Below are positions 23,456 through 35,216 of a stretch of 64,000 nt of DNA, one piece after another (position 1 is the stretch's first letter; each line of letters begins with the position of its first letter). A model generated the notes under the pieces. It had not been told where the DNA came from. It saw only the letters and a list, made by a program, of their open reading frames with translations, and did no database searches. The stretch comes from Siphonodentalium dalli. Taxonomy: Eukaryota; Mollusca; Scaphopoda; Gadilida; Siphonodentaliidae. Location of the stretch: NCBI GenBank assembly GCA_032622095.1, contig CP136068.1:14427729-14491728 (forward strand). Direction: 5' to 3'. The position numbers and the translations under genes were made by a program.

Positions 23456-25236
23456 CACGTGTGCAGTCAAAATTGCCAACACACAACGCAATTCTGTCAT
23501 ATAAATTAAATAAAGTGACTCTCGTTCGCGAGTCATTCTCGGTTGTTTATCCATTGAGTTGTTTGGGACGAACGACGGATTATTTGTTTACATTTTCCGC
23601 AGGTCAGACGTCATGTTTACGAAATGGCACTGGTGTTTATTAATAGTTTGACAGTAATCATTTAAGTATGAATTCTTTAAATGGGTGTAGTGGCTGAGTT
23701 GAAACATATCAGTTTGGTGTAGTGAAACAAGCACGTGACATGTCTTTAAAAAACGAGTAAAATATAAATAATAACAATCAAAATTAAAAATGAGCGCGCT
23801 ACTTTAACTTTTACTTGACATATATCGTTGCTTTGTTAAAGTGGAGCGCTCGGTTTTAATTGTGATTTCTGTATTTATATTTTTACTCATTTTATTAACG
23901 AGAGCTGCTATTCATGTTCTGTGTGCCACCACTATACACGGAAGACATGGAATGTTTCCGATTTCATCTTTTGGATTTTACTCTTTGATTACTAAATTAT
24001 CAGAGACAACGTACAGGCGACACCCTCGTCGCCAGACTTCTGGTGGCCTCTAGATTGGCGCCAGCGGCCATCTTGGATTTCAATTTTTAATCCATCGGCA
24101 CACATGATGCCCACAAATATTGGAGAAATGTTTTGAAAATTTGCATGCATGTTTAGAATCACATTTAAATGATCGAGCTATTTAATTATTTAATTTGAAC
24201 AATTTCCGGTGAAACACGTGGCCGTTGGCGTGCATCCAATCCAGCCATCTTTGATTTTACTCTTCCCGTGACTAATTTTGTTTTCCGACGTCATGGTCTT
24301 TGTAGTGTAAACCACGCCCTTCCATGTATCTCCGCCGTGTTATGGATGGGATGTGAATGACCGTCTGTATATTGGGATGAAGGGTATATACGATTATACA
24401 TGCTACATGCGTTCATCAGTTAACAAAGGCCAAGTTAAGACATAAAAGTCACAGCAGAAAATGAATAAACTTCACCGGAAAGCATGGGATATATAATATG
24501 GGGTGCACGTAAGACATATGCGGCTATACATTCTATGATTTCAATGAATTATTTTCCGAAACAAGAATTGCATCTATAGGTATTTCGTGTTTCTGTCGAA
24601 CTACTTTGATAACCCGAAAGCGATACAATCGGGCAACTTGGCCCGGTCTATAAACGCTGAACATTGCGATTTGCATTAATGTGAAAGAGACACGACTGTT
24701 TAGATTAACAATGTCATATCATATACGGGAATATCGTTGGCAACTATCTATAATCTCCATAATCCATGTTTGACGGTGTGTTACAAACTACTTAACCGAG
24801 ATATTAACAAAAACTGCTCGAACTCAGATAAGAGAATGGCTCAAATTGAAATAATGACCAATATTTCCTCCAAAATCGGACAGGAACTTCAATTCACAGA
24901 ACCTAATCTACGCGTATACTGCTTAAATACAGAACTTGTTTGATTGGCCACATACGTTAAAACACGGGAAACATAAATAGCAACGATTCATTATGTATAT
25001 ATCCATACGATTGTGGAACTGGGAAATATTCTGTTTCAATTTCATAATATTGGCACCATGGACGCTTTGAAGTTACATGATTGTACATGTATGTTCCCAA
25101 AATCGTAAAAGGAACAATTTTCCTGAATGTACAGGTATGTTGTGAATCAATGAAAGAGTTTGTTCGTGAATGTTGAATCATGATGTTTTCGCAAATAGAA
25201 AAGTTTCGCAATTCACGGATAGAGCAACGGATACTT
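23456..25236. other. Intron C-D, middle part
   Basis: No recognisable gene or element. A short stretch around 24000-24080 has 'gccatcttggat'-type wording common in dispersed repeats. Confidence 0.35.
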
Positions 25237-25240
25237 TTAA

Positions 25241-25633
25241 CCCTTTACCCAACAAACCGACCAAAACCGGCCAAATAAAGCTTCAACAGCCTAAAATATC
25301 TTCGGTCTGTCTCAATAGAACCATACAAATATGGATATCATTGGAACCGGCTCCTTGACCACATTGTGATAGTTACAGTTATGCCCTGTGCCAATGCATT
25401 CTCTTATATATGCGAGTCGACCATAGGTCGCCTCGCATATATAAGAGAATGCATTGGCCTAAAAAAAATCTTTTTTTTAACACTTTTTACCATTTTTTCT
25501 TACATTCTTTAACAATTTTATAATTTTGAATGTGTTAAGCCAATGCATTCTCTTATATATGCGAGGCGACCTATGGTCGACTCGCATATATAAGAGAATG
25601 CATTGGCACAGGGCCCTTCTGTTGGGTAAAGGG
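25241..25633. mobile_element. piggyBac-like MITE (TTAA-CCCTTT), full copy
   Basis: TTAA at 25237-25240 and 25634-25637 flank perfect 14-bp inverted repeats CCCTTTACCCAACA. Inside, a fold-back block with CATTCTCTTATATATGCGAG occurs in both orientations on each side of an A/T-rich centre near 25460-25530. The TTAA duplication and CCC ends are characteristic of piggyBac. Related elements lie at 28171, 34838 and 36602. Confidence 0.85.
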
Positions 25634-26105
25634 TTAAGGCGACGGTTAGTGTACTTCGTAATCAAATTATAAGCACTCGTAGTCGTAATGTCCTAACAGT
25701 GCGACTGATGGATTATCAATTTACCCCAAAATCCATTTAAAAATACAGACATTCGCTAAATTTTGTTGTATCGTACAACCGTGTAAATATGTAAATATTG
25801 TTTATATGCTTCATCTCGTTGTATATACATAAATTATCTCTGTCTCAATATCCTATTTTGTAACTTGGATCAGAGAATAAAGCATTATTATTATTATCAT
25901 TTATCAGGCTTTGGACAACTATCTCCATTTGGCTGATTGATAAGAAGATTATCGTTCGCGCTGTACATAATATGCATGATATATCGTGCGAAGTGGTAAC
26001 TCACTGCATTTATCGGGATATCTTCAAACCATCCCATTCATCCCGTTCTTCGTATGCAGACAGGGACTTGACAAGAGGGTTTCCATATGGGGGTGTCCAC
26101 TGCAC

Positions 26106-27091
26106 CAGTGTTCGCGTGTAGGTGGCCAAATTGGCCAATGTCCATTTTTTTCTTCGAATTTGGCCAATAAAAATATAATTTGGCCAAACTTGTTTTACCT
26201 CATTTGGAGACGGAAGGCGTGGAGAGGGAAAGCTAATTCAAAGGCGCTGAATAGATCGACAGTCCCGACGAAGTTAGGCGACGAAGGTATTTTGTACTTC
26301 GGAAATATCGTACCAACATGTATTTTGTAACGAGAGCGTTGGGTGAATGGTGACGATGAATAGACCTTGGTTGACATATATGACAATAAGAAGTGTTGTG
26401 TTCTGTAGTGTATGCATTCAGGCTGGCGTGATTTACCATTTCGTGGCTGGCTGCACAACATTGAAACTATATATAATCAAACTTCACGAGACAGCAGCAG
26501 GTAAGCTCTAACCATCCATTTCAAATAATATTAGATTTAAAACACTCATCGTCATAACGCTTAATCTGTACACTGGTTATGTAATTTTGTGTTGATTTGG
26601 CAGGCAGTAAGATAAAATACCTAAATGCATTGTCCTATAATTGGATGTACAGGCTAGCAGTACTAAACTTAATGGTTACATAATGTGTCATAAACTGTCT
26701 CCCGTCTAATAACAACATGGCTGCACACCATAAAAGGTTTGAATACAACTTGATAGATACAGTTATCAACTCACGATAATAAGCAAGATTTTTGTAATGC
26801 CGACGAAAATAGCGATGACAACTAACACAGCTCATTACTTTATTAGCGACCTAACGCGTACCTATATATTCGTATAATATTTTGTTTTTAAAGTTATGTT
26901 TTTGTTGTTTTAATTATGATTTCATTCTGAGTAACAATTAAAGTTTAAAACAATATTTCAGTCATCAATTGTGAACCGCCCAGAAAATGAGGATATAATT
27001 TGATAATTTGGCCAAAATTATTTTTAATTTGGCCAAAAAACATTTGGCAAAAGTTGTTTTTAATTTGGCCAATAACATTTTCTGAACACTG
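26106..27091. mobile_element. hAT-like non-autonomous element, 986 bp
   Basis: Ends are CAGTGTTC at 26106 and GAACACTG at 27084-27091. The flanking octamers are cactgcac (26098-26105) and aactgcac (27092-27099), seven of eight matching. Subterminal 'ttggccaa' motifs cluster at both ends (26131-26185 and 27008-27072). hAT elements have short CAG...CTG ends, 8-bp duplications and subterminal transposase-binding repeats. No transposase is present; a frame at 25986-26330 runs across the boundary and is not a gene. Confidence 0.72.
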
Positions 27092-27099
27092 AACTGCAC

Positions 27100-28170
27100 C
27101 CTCTTGAACCATCGCAAACTCACACGTTTGAGTTTACTAACTGTTCCCTCACAGGCCTGGGTGGTAGCATAACTTGAATGAATGGGTAGTCTTGTGGTCA
27201 TGCATGAAACATTTTCGAGATGAAAACCTGAAAATTATATGGTTCGGCCCGGTGTGAGAACATTTTGAAATCTGAACATAAAAATTTCAAAATCCTAGCA
27301 AATAACTGGCTTCAGCTTTCCAATTGTTTGAATTTCCATCCTGATACCCCCTATATAAGGTTGGCAAATTTCCAACAGATATTTTGACTTAAAGTAGGAA
27401 AATATGCAAATGTTGGTCTAAAAACAACAAATTCCCCACTAATATATAGTTGGAAAATCAAATTGCGAGAAAATGTCAACTTATAGCTGGTATTAAGTTT
27501 ACAACTAATGTGTGTCAGGTATGAAATTTCAAACTGTTGAACATTTTACCCCCCTCCACGCAACCCCAACATCCCTTATTGCGACGTCCTTGTGATTATA
27601 TCTCCGTCTGCAGTCTACATGACGATATTAATGCTAAGTTATTTGGCGTTCCGTACAATCTCAATCGGAATGTTAATTCTAAATTATAAAAAACAAACTC
27701 TAATCGTAGTCGTTATATTTTGCGAAATGAATTTTTTGGCCCCAGGTGATTTTACGGATACGAATAGCTAAAGTTATCCATTGCTCTATCCGTAAGATGC
27801 GAAACCTTTCTATTATTTCTTCGTGATTCAAAAATAAGACGGGAAACCGACAGAAACTCCTCTTTAAAACATTTCCAGTCCAGTGTTCGAGTCTAAATTT
27901 ACGAACACTATTTTACTTTTTATTTATATTCTAGTGTATTCTTATAGCATGTTTTGAACAAGAAGTGGCACTTAAAGACGCTATTTGGTTCGATATTAAA
28001 TGTTCTATATATATATGTACATTTGTCTCATGTCATTTTTGGTATTTTAGATGGACAGTAGATTTTGTTACTGCTTCGATAACAAACCATATGGTAGTTC
28101 TATGGTATTTATAGGTCTAGTTTATTTGTCATATCTGGTTTATAATTGTTTTAGCATAACAAAGCAGAAA
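27100..28170. other. Intron C-D, last part
   Basis: AT-rich sequence with no supportable feature before the MITE remnant and exon D. Confidence 0.4.
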
Positions 28171-28259
28171 TATCCCCATGGGAGACTCGCATATATAAGA
28201 ATAACGCACTGGCACGGTGTCTTTAATGCTGCGCCAGCGCAGCTCCCGTCGTGAAAGGG
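28171..28259. mobile_element. piggyBac-like MITE, right end only
   Basis: Contains GACTCGCATATATAAGAATA, then 'gcactggcac', and ends GCTCCCGTCGTGAAAGGG next to TTAA (28260-28263). This matches in complement the left end at 34838. The left half is missing. Confidence 0.68.
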
Positions 28260-28377
28260 TTAAATTATATTTTTATTTTGTTTTTGTAACTGGGGATTTG
28301 TAACCCTTATGATCACTGTTCATTTTCTGGGTACGTACAATATGGTTTTCACGAAGAAAATTGGACTCATGTTGCAG

Positions 28378-28557
28378 ATAGACCAACCAAGCTTTGGCAT
28401 GCCAAACAAAGAGTATCTGCTAAAGGGACGGGATGATGTCATGGTGATGGCTTACGAGAAGTTAGCCCGGAGTATTGCCATTGAACTTGGAGCTGACGCA
28501 GCGACAGCGGAAGCAGATATGAGCGATATGGTGGATTTCGAAATCGATTTGGCCAAA
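28378..28557 (+). CDS. Neprilysin-like exon D (IDQPSFGMP block)
   Basis: The exon follows CATGTTGCAG (ending 28377) and ends before GTGAGT at 28558. It encodes 60 codons in phase 0 at both sides. IDQPSFGMPNKEYLL matches the family's 'DQP.LG(L/M)P...YYL' motif, and the rest forms helices (VMVMAYEKLARSIAIELGA; DMVDFEIDLAK) as in the M13 N-terminal domain. It directly continues exon C (SIIT|IDQP). Open reading upstream of 28378 is intron. Confidence 0.92.
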
Positions 28558-28997
28558 GTGAGTTACATAATAGTTAATACACCTAATATTGATAATACTA
28601 ATACTAATACTGCTTCCCAGTCAATGTGTTCATAAACGTATAACCACATTGCGGTTATTTTCCAATAACCTCATAACCATCGGATATCACCGGAGATTGT
28701 CGGACATACGTATACACGATCCGTATACTGTTTGAATATTCATCCCGTTCAAACTTGGCAATGTGCAAGAAGAATTACGTTTTTGTATAATTAGTGTTAC
28801 GAATTTATTCTGGGCTTTTGCCAGACACACATCAGTAAAGCTATTAGCCAGTGTCACACGTAAAACGTGTTACTATGGTATTTCTATGGATATGTATTTG
28901 GCGGGAAAAGTCATTTGATTTTTGCGGCGCAAAAGCTACAGGTTTTGATTTAGCGGGCCAACTTGCAGTTTAACGAGTAAATAGTAATAAAGTTTTA
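28558..28997. other. Intron D-E, first part
   Basis: An (ATA/CTA)-rich stretch at 28570-28612, otherwise nothing recognisable. Confidence 0.35.
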
Positions 28998-29001
28998 TTA
29001 A

Positions 29002-29511
29002 AGGCACCGGCGGCGTTCGTTGCAGAAATATTCATATTTGTTCAAATCGCCATAAACAGAAGGAATATTAAAAAATATATAGTTTTGTTCATATGCCAAA
29101 CATAATCAGCGCATAAATAGTATATTGTCGTCAAGACGTACGATGGTGTATGTAAATAAGAGCCTGCTCGTGTTATAGAAATTTTGTTTCTTTTTACATA
29201 ACACAGTGCAATTATATTGGTTAATCACACACAGATGATATAAACGCTCTTTATTATTTCCATATCAGGAAAACCAGTAACAAATAACGCTCTTTATGTT
29301 TACCATATCCGGATCTAAACAAAAGCCAGGTTATGTAACGTTTGTTTACATAACAAAGGAAACATTTGACAATAACATACTGTTTGTGCCATATTTCTGA
29401 TTGGTATAAGAACAAAGTCTGTCTATATTTTACTATTATTTCTGTTTATGGCGGTTTTTGACGGAGGTGAATATTTTAACAGCATACCCACCGCCAACGC
29501 CGCCCGTATCT
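29002..29511. mobile_element. TTAA-flanked MITE (CGGGCGG family), copy 2, inverted
   Basis: TTAA at 28998-29001 and 29512-29515 flank a 510-bp element with ends AGGCACCGGCGGCGTT and (complement) AAAGATACGGGCGGCGTT. It is the reverse complement of 20616-21123, so the pair flanks exons A-D as inverted repeats. Confidence 0.82.
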
Positions 29512-29515
29512 TTAA

Positions 29516-30980
29516 CGTGTAAATAATAATCAAGTGTTATAAACAGATTAACACAATCGCATCGCTCCTATCCATGGCTCATACTATCAGTAGCGGTCAT
29601 GGGAGGGCATGCAACAAAAACCACATCTGTTTGGGGTGTATAATCACACAATAATATTGGAATATTAACAATGATAACATTCCACAAACTGTTCACATAC
29701 ATGTACATGCGCGCAGAAGAATTTCCAGGAGATATATACAGGTTTGATTAAGAATTTTGTATGGTCGCCGGTGTAATTTAAACACACACTTCCTATAACG
29801 TGTAATAGTTTCATTCCTAAGTCCGAATGTTCGAAAACTATCGGGACATTGCCTCCTGGGTTCTGAACGATAATTCAAGCATAGCAACAAGGTGAAAATA
29901 ACATTAAGATCCACAACAGTTCAATATCACAAAGAAGAATCTGTTTTATCCAGAAACACGTCGCAGTAAAAAAAACTACTTCAAATTCGAAGCCAAGATG
30001 GTTTATCAACGTCGATAAATAATACCGGTGTATTTGCCCCGGACGGGCAACGAATATTTTACACGTGCAGCAAGAATAAGAATATGCAACACCACAAAAC
30101 AATCAATAAATATTTTATAACGCGCCTGGGTATCTGTACAAGAAATACAGACCGCGGCGCTACGCAGAGATACTCAAGCGGCCCATATCCTATACGTAGA
30201 GACTAGCGACATGTCCTCAGGTCGACCACATGCAAGCTTAATTGGCTTCAATCAAAACATACTCTTCCCGCGGGGACATGTTATGTATATGATATTCCCC
30301 TCACTGTCGAGTATTCCGAAAAAGTATCACCGAGGCGCAGCCGAAGTGTATTAGGACGATATCAAACAGCGAGGGAACAAAGTATGCTCCTATTGCGTTC
30401 CTGCAAGCACATTCAGACAAACATAGAATCTATAGATGTTATAGATATGTTTTCCATTATGTAAGCAGCAAATATAGTCGTAACAACAGGAGCGGCATCA
30501 ATAAAATTATCATTATATATTAAACTCTATTAATATTTTATTTTAACTTTTACAAATTTTATTTCAACACTTTGTTGTCAAATCATAATGTACTGAAACT
30601 TAAATTTATGCAATGATGTTGGCAATTAATTCACGACCATAGAATCCAATATTGGCCATATGACACTCCAGGGACATATCGCCCCGACATATTTGCTGCA
30701 ACTGCAATCACATCAATCAAAGGAGTGTATATATGATGATAAAGTTTTTACTGTGGTTATTTCCGTATGTTACCACCTTTGTAATTAATTAATGTTTATT
30801 TTACCATGCATGGTTATTGCCATATTTATATCAATTAAGAATTACGTATGCGCTGTCGTACTGATGGTTAATAAGCAGAAAGGCTATTGGTACGACAATC
30901 ATAACCGACAAATTTTGACGTAAAACAAAATTCCCTTTTTTATCTTAGGAAGTATCAAATAGTTTCATGTACATTTTAAA
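29516..30980. other. Intron D-E, middle part
   Basis: No gene recognised. A 26-bp segment at 30377-30402 is repeated exactly at 31089-31114 inside the adjacent inverted-repeat element. Confidence 0.4.
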
Positions 30981-32898
30981 CCCCTGTCACACTCAGGCCG
31001 GCGCTCTCACTGCGCTGCAAAAGTACCAACATATGAGTAACACGCAGGAGGAGCGCCGAAAACTGTCGAAAATAGTCAAACTTTTAAAACAAAGTATGCT
31101 CCTATTGCGTTCCTACTTTGTCAAGTCTCGCGCTCTTAGTGCGTTCAAGTCGCTGTCATTGTGATGCTAGTACGTTCGCAAAACGTTCTCTGCGCGGGCG
31201 CGGAGAGTACAGATAGCGCCTCCTGCGTTCTCCAGTAATAGTCAGTTTTAAAGTTGTGAGGAAAATACCTAACACTCCGCAATAGATTAGCTGTCCGATT
31301 AAACTACTGTCACACTCCGCTGCGATCAGACCGGCGCTTGCATTGCGCTGAAAAATAATCAAAGCGCCAAGCAAAACGCAGTAAGGTATCCAAGAACGTA
31401 TTGGTGACGCAGTGGACACTGGCTAGGACGGGAGAGGGTCCCCGTGATCGCACCAGAGCGCCAGAGCGCCGCGCTTGTTTTGTGCATGCACAACACAAGC
31501 GCAGAGGTTCGGCGTTCTGACCAGGCGTAGTACCGTTGCCATGACAGCGCAAAGCGTACTAACAACGCAATGACAACGACTTGAACGCATTAAGAGCGTT
31601 TACGACGTGGAGGAAACGCAGTGAGAGCGTATGAGAACGTGAGACTTGACAAAGCAGGAACGCAATGGGTCGTAAAAAGAGCGCGAAAACGTGATAAGCG
31701 GGATAGGGGCATAGCTTGTCACGCGTGCCGCATGTATGACTGGTGGGGAGTTTCTCGTTTCGCGTGCGGGCTGACATTATCAATGGGTGTTTTATTAGTT
31801 TTATTTATAGAATGGGAATTTTTGGGAATTTTTAAAAGTCAAACTGCGAGCTGGAGGCCGAGTCCCGTAAAAGGTGCTTGTAGTTGGGGAAATTAAATTT
31901 CGTTTATTGTGTTAATCAACGTTGATTAATGTTGATGTTTGGTTTGTGGTAAACTATATGTGTATTACAAATGAAAGAAATTTCTGCAGCCCACTGGGGG
32001 GTTGTGGTCGGAGACGGTCGAGTCGACCACCGGTTCGTTAATTTGGTGCTGGTTGTTATTGTTATTTAACGGAATTCTGAGTTGGTCATTCGCAAAACCA
32101 ATATATTTTATATTCTACAATTACATTCTTGGGTTTATAATATATGATCTTGAGCGCGTTACCATTTCTGACATTGGTTCTCTTGTTTTAACAGATTGAA
32201 AATTTCTGACAATTTTCCGCGCTTCCACTGTGCGTTACTCGTATTTTGATACTTTTTCAACTCAAAGCAAATGCCAGCTTGATCGCAGTGGAGTGTGACA
32301 GTGGTATGAGCAGACCGCATTTCAAAGTGGGATCGTAGTGTAAACCTGCTGTAAACGCCGGAAGAACGCCATGTATAACGATTGGGCGTAAAGCGAGCAC
32401 CAGAGTCGCAGTGGCAGCACAATGTGGACGTTCTATGAGCGGGAACCAGTCCATAACACCCCATGACAGCGCAGAAAGAGCGCAATAAGTTTTGGACAGA
32501 GCCTCATTGAGCGTATTAAGGACGGGAAAGGCACGTAGGGATAATTTGATTAAGCTCACTGTAGTCGCAAAAGACAAGATTAATTTCTTGCTGCGACCAC
32601 GAGAAGCTAATATGCGCTCTTGCTACGTACACATAACGCTCACGTCGCTCGATTGGCGCTTTGCTTTGCGCTGTCACGGCGACAGTACTACGTCCTGGTC
32701 AGAACGCCGAGCCTCTGCGCTTGCATAAAACAAGCGCGGCGCTCTGGCACCGATATATGGGCGACCATGAAGATCCTCGGCCGTTGTAGCCAGTGTCCAC
32801 TGCGTCACCAATCGGTTCTTGGAGACCTTAGTGCGTTTAGGTGGGCGCTTTGATACTTTTGCAGCGCAATGAGAGCGCCGGCCTGAGTGTGACAGGGG
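30981..32898. mobile_element. 1.9-kb element with long inverted repeats (CCCCTGTCACAC ends)
   Basis: The left end CCCCTGTCACACTCAGGCCG and the right end form inverted repeats of about 45 bp with one or two mismatches. Deeper parts are also complementary: about 31320-31570 against 32640-32880. The element is richer in GC than its surroundings and full of GCGCTC/GAACGC words. A second CTGTCACACTC motif at 31305 and GAGTGTGACAG at 32290 suggest nesting or internal duplication. Open frames inside are arm sequence read through and show no protein family. No clear target duplication was found; superfamily undetermined. Confidence 0.72.
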
Positions 32899-33316
32899 CT
32901 TTACGCACGCTGGTCATATCACTCGATGCTACTGTCATTTCTACAGCAGAATGTATTCAAGAAATTTAGGTGACCGAGAGATAACCTTAATGGCTTAATG
33001 TGTGACAACCAATGGTTTTATAGTATTCTGTGGATTGATAGCTGATGATTAAATTATTAAAGTAAATTGATGACGGTTTTCCAACTGTAGTTATTTCATA
33101 GCAATTGCTGAAAAACACATTAAATGTATAGCGTGTTTTTGGGCGGTAAATCATGCTGGGTACCTTGGTAGCAACATTGGTTACAAAACAGTCACACACG
33201 GACATAGATCCACACGGAAGTAACGCAGATATGAATACTATGGTGGATCCCGATTTGGAAAAGGTGGCCGGGTGTATAAACTTTGAGAGAATAATCAACT
33301 GCATTCAACAGGTTAA

Positions 33317-33785
33317 AGGTACTCAACCCGTAAAGAGGGTCCCCATCTCAACAGATTCCAACAACAACAATCCGATCAGAGGGTCCTATATTACTATTTC
33401 TTTGGCTTTGGGGGTAAAAAATATTTGATTCGAGTCGAGGAACCCATCAAACAAAGCTCAGAGTTATTAGATATTGATTTTTCAAATTTGTTATGTTCTC
33501 GAGATGAGTACCAATAACTGCCGTAATCTGCTCTGGATGTGTACTCCAAATCTATTCAAACAGACAAGGATGAATAACTCTAAAATCAAGTGGTAATTTT
33601 AACGCAATTTTGAATGTGTTCTGGGCCAGATAGTATTCCCGATAATGAAAAATAATAGATTTCTAAAATCGATATCTAACAAATCTGAGCTTTGATGGGT
33701 GACTTCCTCGACTCGAATCAAATATTTTTGACCCCCGAAGCCATTGAAATAGTAATTGAGAGGAGTTTTATCGGGTTGAGTACCT
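33317..33785. mobile_element. TTAA-flanked MITE (AGGTACTCAA family), copy 2
   Basis: TTAA at 33313-33316 and 33786-33789 flank perfect 14-bp inverted repeats AGGTACTCAACCCG. The arms stay largely complementary (CAAAGCTCAGAGTTATTAGA against its complement). Same family as 15701-16629. Confidence 0.85.
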
Positions 33786-33789
33786 TTAA

Positions 33790-34097
33790 CTTTATCCATT
33801 CACAAAGATTCATTATTTTCCATCATATTACATAATTTGTGATGCAATATTATTGTTGTTGGCTTACTAGTAACGTCTTGGTGGTGGACCAACCTCCATT
33901 GTCGAGATAAATGGCTACTATCAGATGCGAGTGAAGAAATGGTCGTGGATATTCATGGGATGATTCGATCCAAAAAGCCGCCGCAATTATAGACCCAAAG
34001 ACGGGCATTCACATTTACAAATGACTAAAGAGGTGTACGCTATATACATATATGTGTTTCGTTTTTATGTTTTCAAATGTTTATTCTACGTTCACAG
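33790..34097. other. Intron D-E, last part
   Basis: Nothing recognisable except the acceptor TTCACAG before exon E. Confidence 0.4.
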
Positions 34098-34184
34098 ATT
34101 TCAACTCCAGCCGAAGACAGACGAAATTCCACACTGCTGTATAACATAATGACCATAGAAGATCTTGCTCAGAGATTTGGCCCG
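34098..34184 (+). CDS. Neprilysin-like exon E (RRNSTLLYNIMT block)
   Basis: An 87-nt exon between ACGTTCACAG (ending 34097) and GTAGGT (34185). It reads ISTPAEDRRNSTLLYNIMTI then EDLAQRFGP in phase 0, matching the family's 'I..P...RR(D/N)...(L/I)Y..M(T/S)..(E)L' segment. NST is a potential N-glycosylation site. With 29 codons it is too short to stand out as an open frame, but it fits exactly between exons D and F. Confidence 0.9.
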
Positions 34185-34837
34185 GTAGGTGAAATGCGTA
34201 ATGCTTGGAATAAACTAAGCCGCTCGCAATTTCCATTCAATTCTTAATTCTCATCATATATATATATGTGCTTTATTTTATAATATAACACTATCGTTGC
34301 CAAGTTTGATTATCTGCACTCCTAACAATTGGCTCAGTTGCTTGGCGCATTAAGACAACATAGACCGTTTAGCGATGGGGAACCTTGTTCTAATCCCAAC
34401 GAGAGCGGATTTGAGATCCACGCACAGGGGACGTAACATGGTTTATGTATCTGGGCAAGTTTGGGAAAACTTGTGAATAAATATGATGGCTTTTGTTACA
34501 TCTATGTCTGGTTCCTGGGTCGAAATGAGTCATATGATAGATACTCTTATACGGCGGTAAAATGTCACATAATAGTTCATCCAACTTTATACGCATAATT
34601 TAGTAATAACGGTACTGATTTTTCTTCATAATGACACAATAATGAAATTAATGTGTTAAGTCTGTTCCTGATATTCTGTGCAAAAATTTGAGAATTTGTT
34701 TTTACAAATTTGTTCAGAGTGTATAAACCCTGCAAATCGGTATTTCGTGTAATAAATTAAATATATTGTCCCTCCTTCCAAAGTTATATAACGAACGCGA
34801 GCATAATTTCTGCATTCAGACCGCTATGGGGCATTAA

Positions 34838-35074
34838 CCCTTTCATAGCGGGAGCACGCTGGTGCAGCATTAATGATCATGTGCCAGTGCATTCTCTTGT
34901 ATAGGGAGCCTCGCATAGGGAGCCATTGCACTGGCTTACGAAGTCACTGTAAATGTTGTTTGGCCAAAGCATTCTGTTATATATGCGAGGCTCCCTATGG
35001 GAGACTCGCATATATAAAAGAATCAATTGCCACATGGTTTTCGCAAAATTTCAGGAAGCTCGAATCATGGAAGG
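34838..35074. mobile_element. piggyBac-like MITE, second full-length copy (right end degraded)
   Basis: TTAA at 34834-34837 precedes CCCTTTCATAGCGGGAGCAC. The interior carries the family block with GCATATATAAAAGAAT. The right end near 35057-35074 (GCTCGAATCATGGAAGG then TTTAA) is a decayed complement of the left end. Confidence 0.7.
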
Positions 35075-35216
35075 TTTAAAGATTGCGAAGGCATTCGTGG
35101 TGGCTGCAAATTAAAAAATCATTCCAAGTTTGTTAAACTATTATTATCGAGAATAATATTGAGAAAGAGTTTTTTTTGCTGAGCAATTAATGCATAGAAT
35201 GATAAAGAAGAAGGAA

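Noticed and set aside
25986-26330. 114-residue open frame
   Set aside because: It spans the left boundary of the hAT-like element and matches no family.
31156-32853. Several overlapping frames of 65-108 residues on both strands
   Set aside because: They lie in the inverted arms of one non-coding element and mirror each other.
33153-33428. 91-residue plus-strand frame
   Set aside because: Runs into the MITE at 33317 and has no recognisable domain; not consistent with exon phase or splice sites of the peptidase gene.
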